From NCBI GenBank assembly GCA_964395715.1, contig CAYNAU010000001.1:186001-250000 (forward strand): DNA of 64,000 nt, in the 5' to 3' direction. Both the position numbers and the translations under genes were made by a program. This document shows, one piece after another, positions 61,541 to 64,000 of the stretch. Source of the DNA: Porticoccus sp964395715. GTDB taxonomy: Bacteria > Pseudomonadota > Gammaproteobacteria > Pseudomonadales > Porticoccaceae. Numbering within the stretch: position 1 is the first letter of the stretch; each line of letters opens with the position of its first letter. The notes beneath the pieces are model-generated. The model had not been told where the DNA came from, did not search any database, and saw only the letters and a list, made by a program, of their open reading frames with translations.

Positions 61541-62401
61541 ATGAGACTGGTAGTGGTAAGCGGGCGTTCAGGCTCCGGTAAAAGTACAGCTCTCAACGTA
61601 CTTGAGGATGTGGGATTTACCTGCATCGACAACCTTCCCGCCAGCCTGCTACCGGGATTGTTTGCACTTGCCGCTGACGCCAAGAACAGGCACTGGCTGG
61701 AAAAAATTGCCGTAGGTATTGATGTCAGGAATCTGAGCAGCGATCTGGGCCAGTTGCCACAGGTGCTTAGCCAGCTCAAAGATTCCGGCGTGGAATATCA
61801 GGTAGTCTTTCTCAATGCCAACAAAAACGTTCTGATACAACGCTTCAGCGAAACCCGGCGGAAACACCCCCTCAGCTCTGCCAACCTCGACATCAAACAG
61901 GCAATTGCCCTGGAAACCGAACTGCTGGACCCCATTGCTTCCATCGCTGACAGGCACATCGATACCAGCAACATGACGCTGCATGAATTGCGCGACGCCA
62001 TCAAAAACCAGATTGTTCCCGACAGCAAGGACGACATGGCTATCCTGTTCGAGTCCTTTGCCTACAAGCGGGGAATCCCCACCAATGCAGATTTTGTTTT
62101 TGATGTTCGCTGCCTGCCCAACCCGCACTGGAAACAGGAACTGCGCCCTCATACCGGCAACCACCCATCCGTCGTCGAATTTCTGGAAGCCCAACCGGAA
62201 GTCACGAGTATGGTCGACGAGTTGAAACAGCTGTTTGAACACTGGATACCTTCGTTTCGGGCCAACAACCGCAGCTATCTCACTATTGCCATTGGTTGCA
62301 CCGGCGGGCAGCATCGTTCAGTTTACATTTGTAACCAACTGGGTAACCATTTCACCAACCAATACCCCAACGTGCAGGTTAGGCACCGCGAGCTGTCATA
62401 A
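61541..62401 (+). CDS. rapZ: RNase adapter protein RapZ
   Basis: P-loop protein of 286 aa. In E. coli RapZ binds the small RNA GlmZ and delivers it to RNase E, which tunes GlmS and hence cell-wall precursor supply. The Walker A is VSGRSGSGKSTAL near 5-17, a Walker-B-like DNLPASLLP follows, and the C-terminal RNA-binding domain contains IAIGCTGGQHRSVYI. No glmY or glmZ was recognised here, so the RNA target is unknown in this organism. Confidence 0.95.
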   Translation: MRLVVVSGRSGSGKSTALNVLEDVGFTCIDNLPASLLPGLFALAADAKNRHWLEKIAVGIDVRNLSSDLGQLPQVLSQLKDSGVEYQVVFLNANKNVLIQRFSETRRKHPLSSANLDIKQAIALETELLDPIASIADRHIDTSNMTLHELRDAIKNQIVPDSKDDMAILFESFAYKRGIPTNADFVFDVRCLPNPHWKQELRPHTGNHPSVVEFLEAQPEVTSMVDELKQLFEHWIPSFRANNRSYLTIAIGCTGGQHRSVYICNQLGNHFTNQYPNVQVRHRELS

Positions 62402-62422
62402 CAGACTCAGAAAAGGACCCCC

Positions 62423-62704
62423 ATGTCGCAATTGATTCGCACAGAACTGACAATAATAAACCGCCTGGGGCTTCATGCCAGAGCGGCTGCGAAACTGGCG
62501 TCGACGGCCGGAAAATATGGCTGTGTCATAAAAACAGGCCGTGAACCGGAAAAAATGGTTGATGCCAAAAGTGTGATGTCCCTGATGTTACTGGCTGCCA
62601 CCCAGGGCACCACCCTGTATTTTCACTTTGAAGGAGCGGACGCCGAACGCGCCCACCGGGACGTTGAGCAACTTATCGCCAATCGTTTTGACGAAGAGCA
62701 ATAA
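62423..62704 (+). CDS. ptsO: Nitrogen-PTS phosphocarrier NPr
   Basis: HPr-like protein of 93 aa that passes phosphate from EI-Ntr to PtsN. The phosphorylated His18 is in INRLGLHARAAAKLAS. The second HPr feature DAKSVMSLMLLAATQGTTL is present in the NPr form. It follows rapZ by 21 bases and closes the rpoN operon. Confidence 0.95.
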   Translation: MSQLIRTELTIINRLGLHARAAAKLASTAGKYGCVIKTGREPEKMVDAKSVMSLMLLAATQGTTLYFHFEGADAERAHRDVEQLIANRFDEEQ

Positions 62705-62794
62705 CCCCCTTCTCCCAACAACTCCGCTGTAATTTTATAACGCCCCCCTATAAACTATCGGCCATCCAACCGAGAGCCAGGGATTTCCCATCAC

Positions 62795-64000
62795 ATGCAG
62801 GCGTCCAACGAAAAAGTCAGCGAATTGTCACGGCTCGCCAGCATCGATGAACTGATGCACTCCAGCAATGTGCGCCTCCTGCGGCACATGCTCAACAACC
62901 TCACCCCCGCCGATATAGCCGACCAGATAGAGTCTGCACCTCCCAAAGTTCGCCGGGTGCTCTGGGATCTGGTTGACAGCGAATTTGAAGGTGAAGTCAT
63001 CGGCGAGCTCAATGAAGAGCTGCGCGGTGAAATCCTCAGCGAGATGGAAAGCCACGAGGTCGCCTCTCTCACCGAGGGGCTGGACCCCGATGATGTCGCT
63101 GACATTTTGCAGCAATTACCTGACCAGGTAATTCCTGAAGTTCTTCAAGCCATGTCCAGCCAGGATCGACTGCGTGTAGAGCGAGTGCTCACTTATGCAG
63201 AAGATAGTGCCGGCGGCCTGATGAATACGGACACCATCACGGTTCGCCCCGATTTGACCATTGATGTGGTGCTGCGGTATTTGCGGCGCCACGAAGAAAT
63301 TCCGGAAGTCACCGACTGTATTTTTGTGGTCAACCGCGAGGATACTTTCCTCGGCACACTGCCACTGACCAAACTGCTAACCGCCAGCCCAAATATCACT
63401 GTGCGGGAGATTATGGATACCGAGGTGGAGGCCATTGCAGCGGATATGCCCGATTCAGATGTGGCGCTGCTGTTTGAAAAACACGACTGGGTATCGGCAC
63501 CTGTTATTGGCGAAGACCGTAAACTGCTGGGCCGGATCACTATTGATGACGTGGTAGACGTGATCATGGAAGATGCCGCCCACTCCCTGTTGGGTCTGGC
63601 GGGCCTCAGTGACGAGGAAGAGACGTTTGCCTCCGTCAAGCGAACGGCCCCGAGACGAGCGATCTGGCTGGGTCTCAATCTGATGACCGCCATTCTTGCA
63701 TCGGCAGTCATCAATATTTTTGAGGCAACTATCGACAAGGTGGTGGCACTGGCCATTCTGATGCCAATCGTTGCCAGTATGGGCGGCGTCGCCGGCAGCC
63801 AGACACTTACCGTGGTGATCCGGGGCATGGCCCTGGGGCAGATCAGCCGCAACAACATGCGCTGGTTACTGAGCAAGGAGTTCGCCGTCGGCGCTCTCAA
63901 CGGCATGCTGTGGGCACTGATCATGGGTGGCGTGGCCGCGCTGTGGTTCAATGATCCCATTATTGCCGTCATTATCGCCGCCGCCATGTTGATCAACCTA
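62795..64000 (+). CDS. mgtE: Magnesium transporter MgtE (3' part beyond the window)
   Basis: Translated by hand from the ATG at 62795-62797; 402 residues are visible and the frame runs off the end. The N-terminal Mg-sensing superhelical domain covers about 1-135, with acidic repeats such as LDPDDVADILQQLP. Two CBS domains follow, starting near YAEDSAGGLMNTDTITV and REIMDTEVEAI. The connecting helix and the first pore helices (RAIWLGLNLMTAILASAVI, ILMPIVASMGGVAGSQTLTV) are present. The family dimer gates Mg2+ entry by Mg2+ binding to the N and CBS domains. It lies 90 bases after ptsO, with no hairpin seen between. Confidence 0.93.
   Translation, partial: MQASNEKVSELSRLASIDELMHSSNVRLLRHMLNNLTPADIADQIESAPPKVRRVLWDLVDSEFEGEVIGELNEELRGEILSEMESHEVASLTEGLDPDDVADILQQLPDQVIPEVLQAMSSQDRLRVERVLTYAEDSAGGLMNTDTITVRPDLTIDVVLRYLRRHEEIPEVTDCIFVVNREDTFLGTLPLTKLLTASPNITVREIMDTEVEAIAADMPDSDVALLFEKHDWVSAPVIGEDRKLLGRITIDDVVDVIMEDAAHSLLGLAGLSDEEETFASVKRTAPRRAIWLGLNLMTAILASAVINIFEATIDKVVALAILMPIVASMGGVAGSQTLTVVIRGMALGQISRNNMRWLLSKEFAVGALNGMLWALIMGGVAALWFNDPIIAVIIAAAMLINL

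Noticed and set aside
62705..62794. Region before mgtE considered as a magnesium riboswitch
   Set aside because: Only 90 bases, without the M-box or ykkC-type core; control is more likely through the protein's own Mg-sensing domain.

Overview
The window is a 64 kb stretch of a gammaproteobacterial chromosome. The gene orders are those of Pseudomonas-like and Cellvibrionales-like bacteria: pilA | pilBCD-coaE-yacG; a full mraZ-to-lpxC division and cell-wall (dcw) cluster; rnpB next to rsmI-lpoA-yraN-diaA-dolP; rplM-rpsI-petA-cytochrome bc1-sspA-sspB; algW-hisC-hisD-hisG-murA-ibaG; and kdsD-kdsC-lptCAB-rpoN-hpf-ptsN-rapZ-ptsO. Almost all of it is conserved housekeeping DNA. I see no tRNA, rRNA, insertion sequence, prophage or CRISPR array. 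A species cannot be named from the sequence alone.

Region by region. (1) 1-6462: a minus-strand accessory block downstream of the type IV pilin gene pilA. It holds a sulfatase-fold membrane phosphotransferase/hydrolase, a HAD-UbiA fusion, a DprE1-like FAD oxidase and a DprE2-like reductase cut by the window edge. The last three are homologues of the mycobacterial decaprenyl-phosphoryl-arabinose pathway. Next to a pilin this suggests D-arabinofuranose pilin glycosylation like that known for P. aeruginosa group IV pilins. (2) 6463-11112, plus strand: pilB, pilC, pilD, coaE, yacG. (3) 11123-17530, minus strand: lpxC, an M23 peptidase, secA, argJ, mutT. (4) 17611-34477, minus strand: the dcw cluster from a sigma70 promoter and triple MraZ operator through mraZ, rsmH, ftsL, ftsI, murE, murF, mraY, murD, ftsW, murG, murC, ddl, ftsQ, ftsA, ftsZ to a terminator. 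Most junctions overlap or nearly touch. (5) 34478-41044: RNase P RNA, an orphan ParA-type ATPase, rsmI, and lpoA-yraN-diaA-dolP with one unknown periplasmic gene in opposite orientation. (6) 41057-47189: rplM-rpsI, petA with a fused cytochrome b/c1 gene, sspA, sspB and a thiolase. (7) 47253-50351: zapE, zapG, algW. (8) 50360-55616, minus strand: mlaC-ibaG-murA-hisG-hisD-hisC, with mlaFED and mlaB missing from their usual places. (9) 55851-64000, plus strand: LPS Kdo synthesis and transport genes, rpoN, nitrogen-PTS genes, then mgtE running off the end.

The parts connect. Sigma-54 (rpoN, 59299) is the factor expected to read the -24/-12 promoter of pilA (6260-6275). PilA, PilB, PilC and PilD are the subunit, motor, platform and prepilin peptidase of one machine. 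The dcw, lpxC, lpoA, murA and lpt genes build the envelope. Points most worth a second look are the pilin-linked arabinose module with its HAD-UbiA fusion, the DprE1 with Ala at the benzothiazinone cysteine position, the cytochrome b-c1 fusion with PVWY at the Qo site, FtsI with SSQ instead of SxN, mlaC without its transporter, and the orphan ParA.
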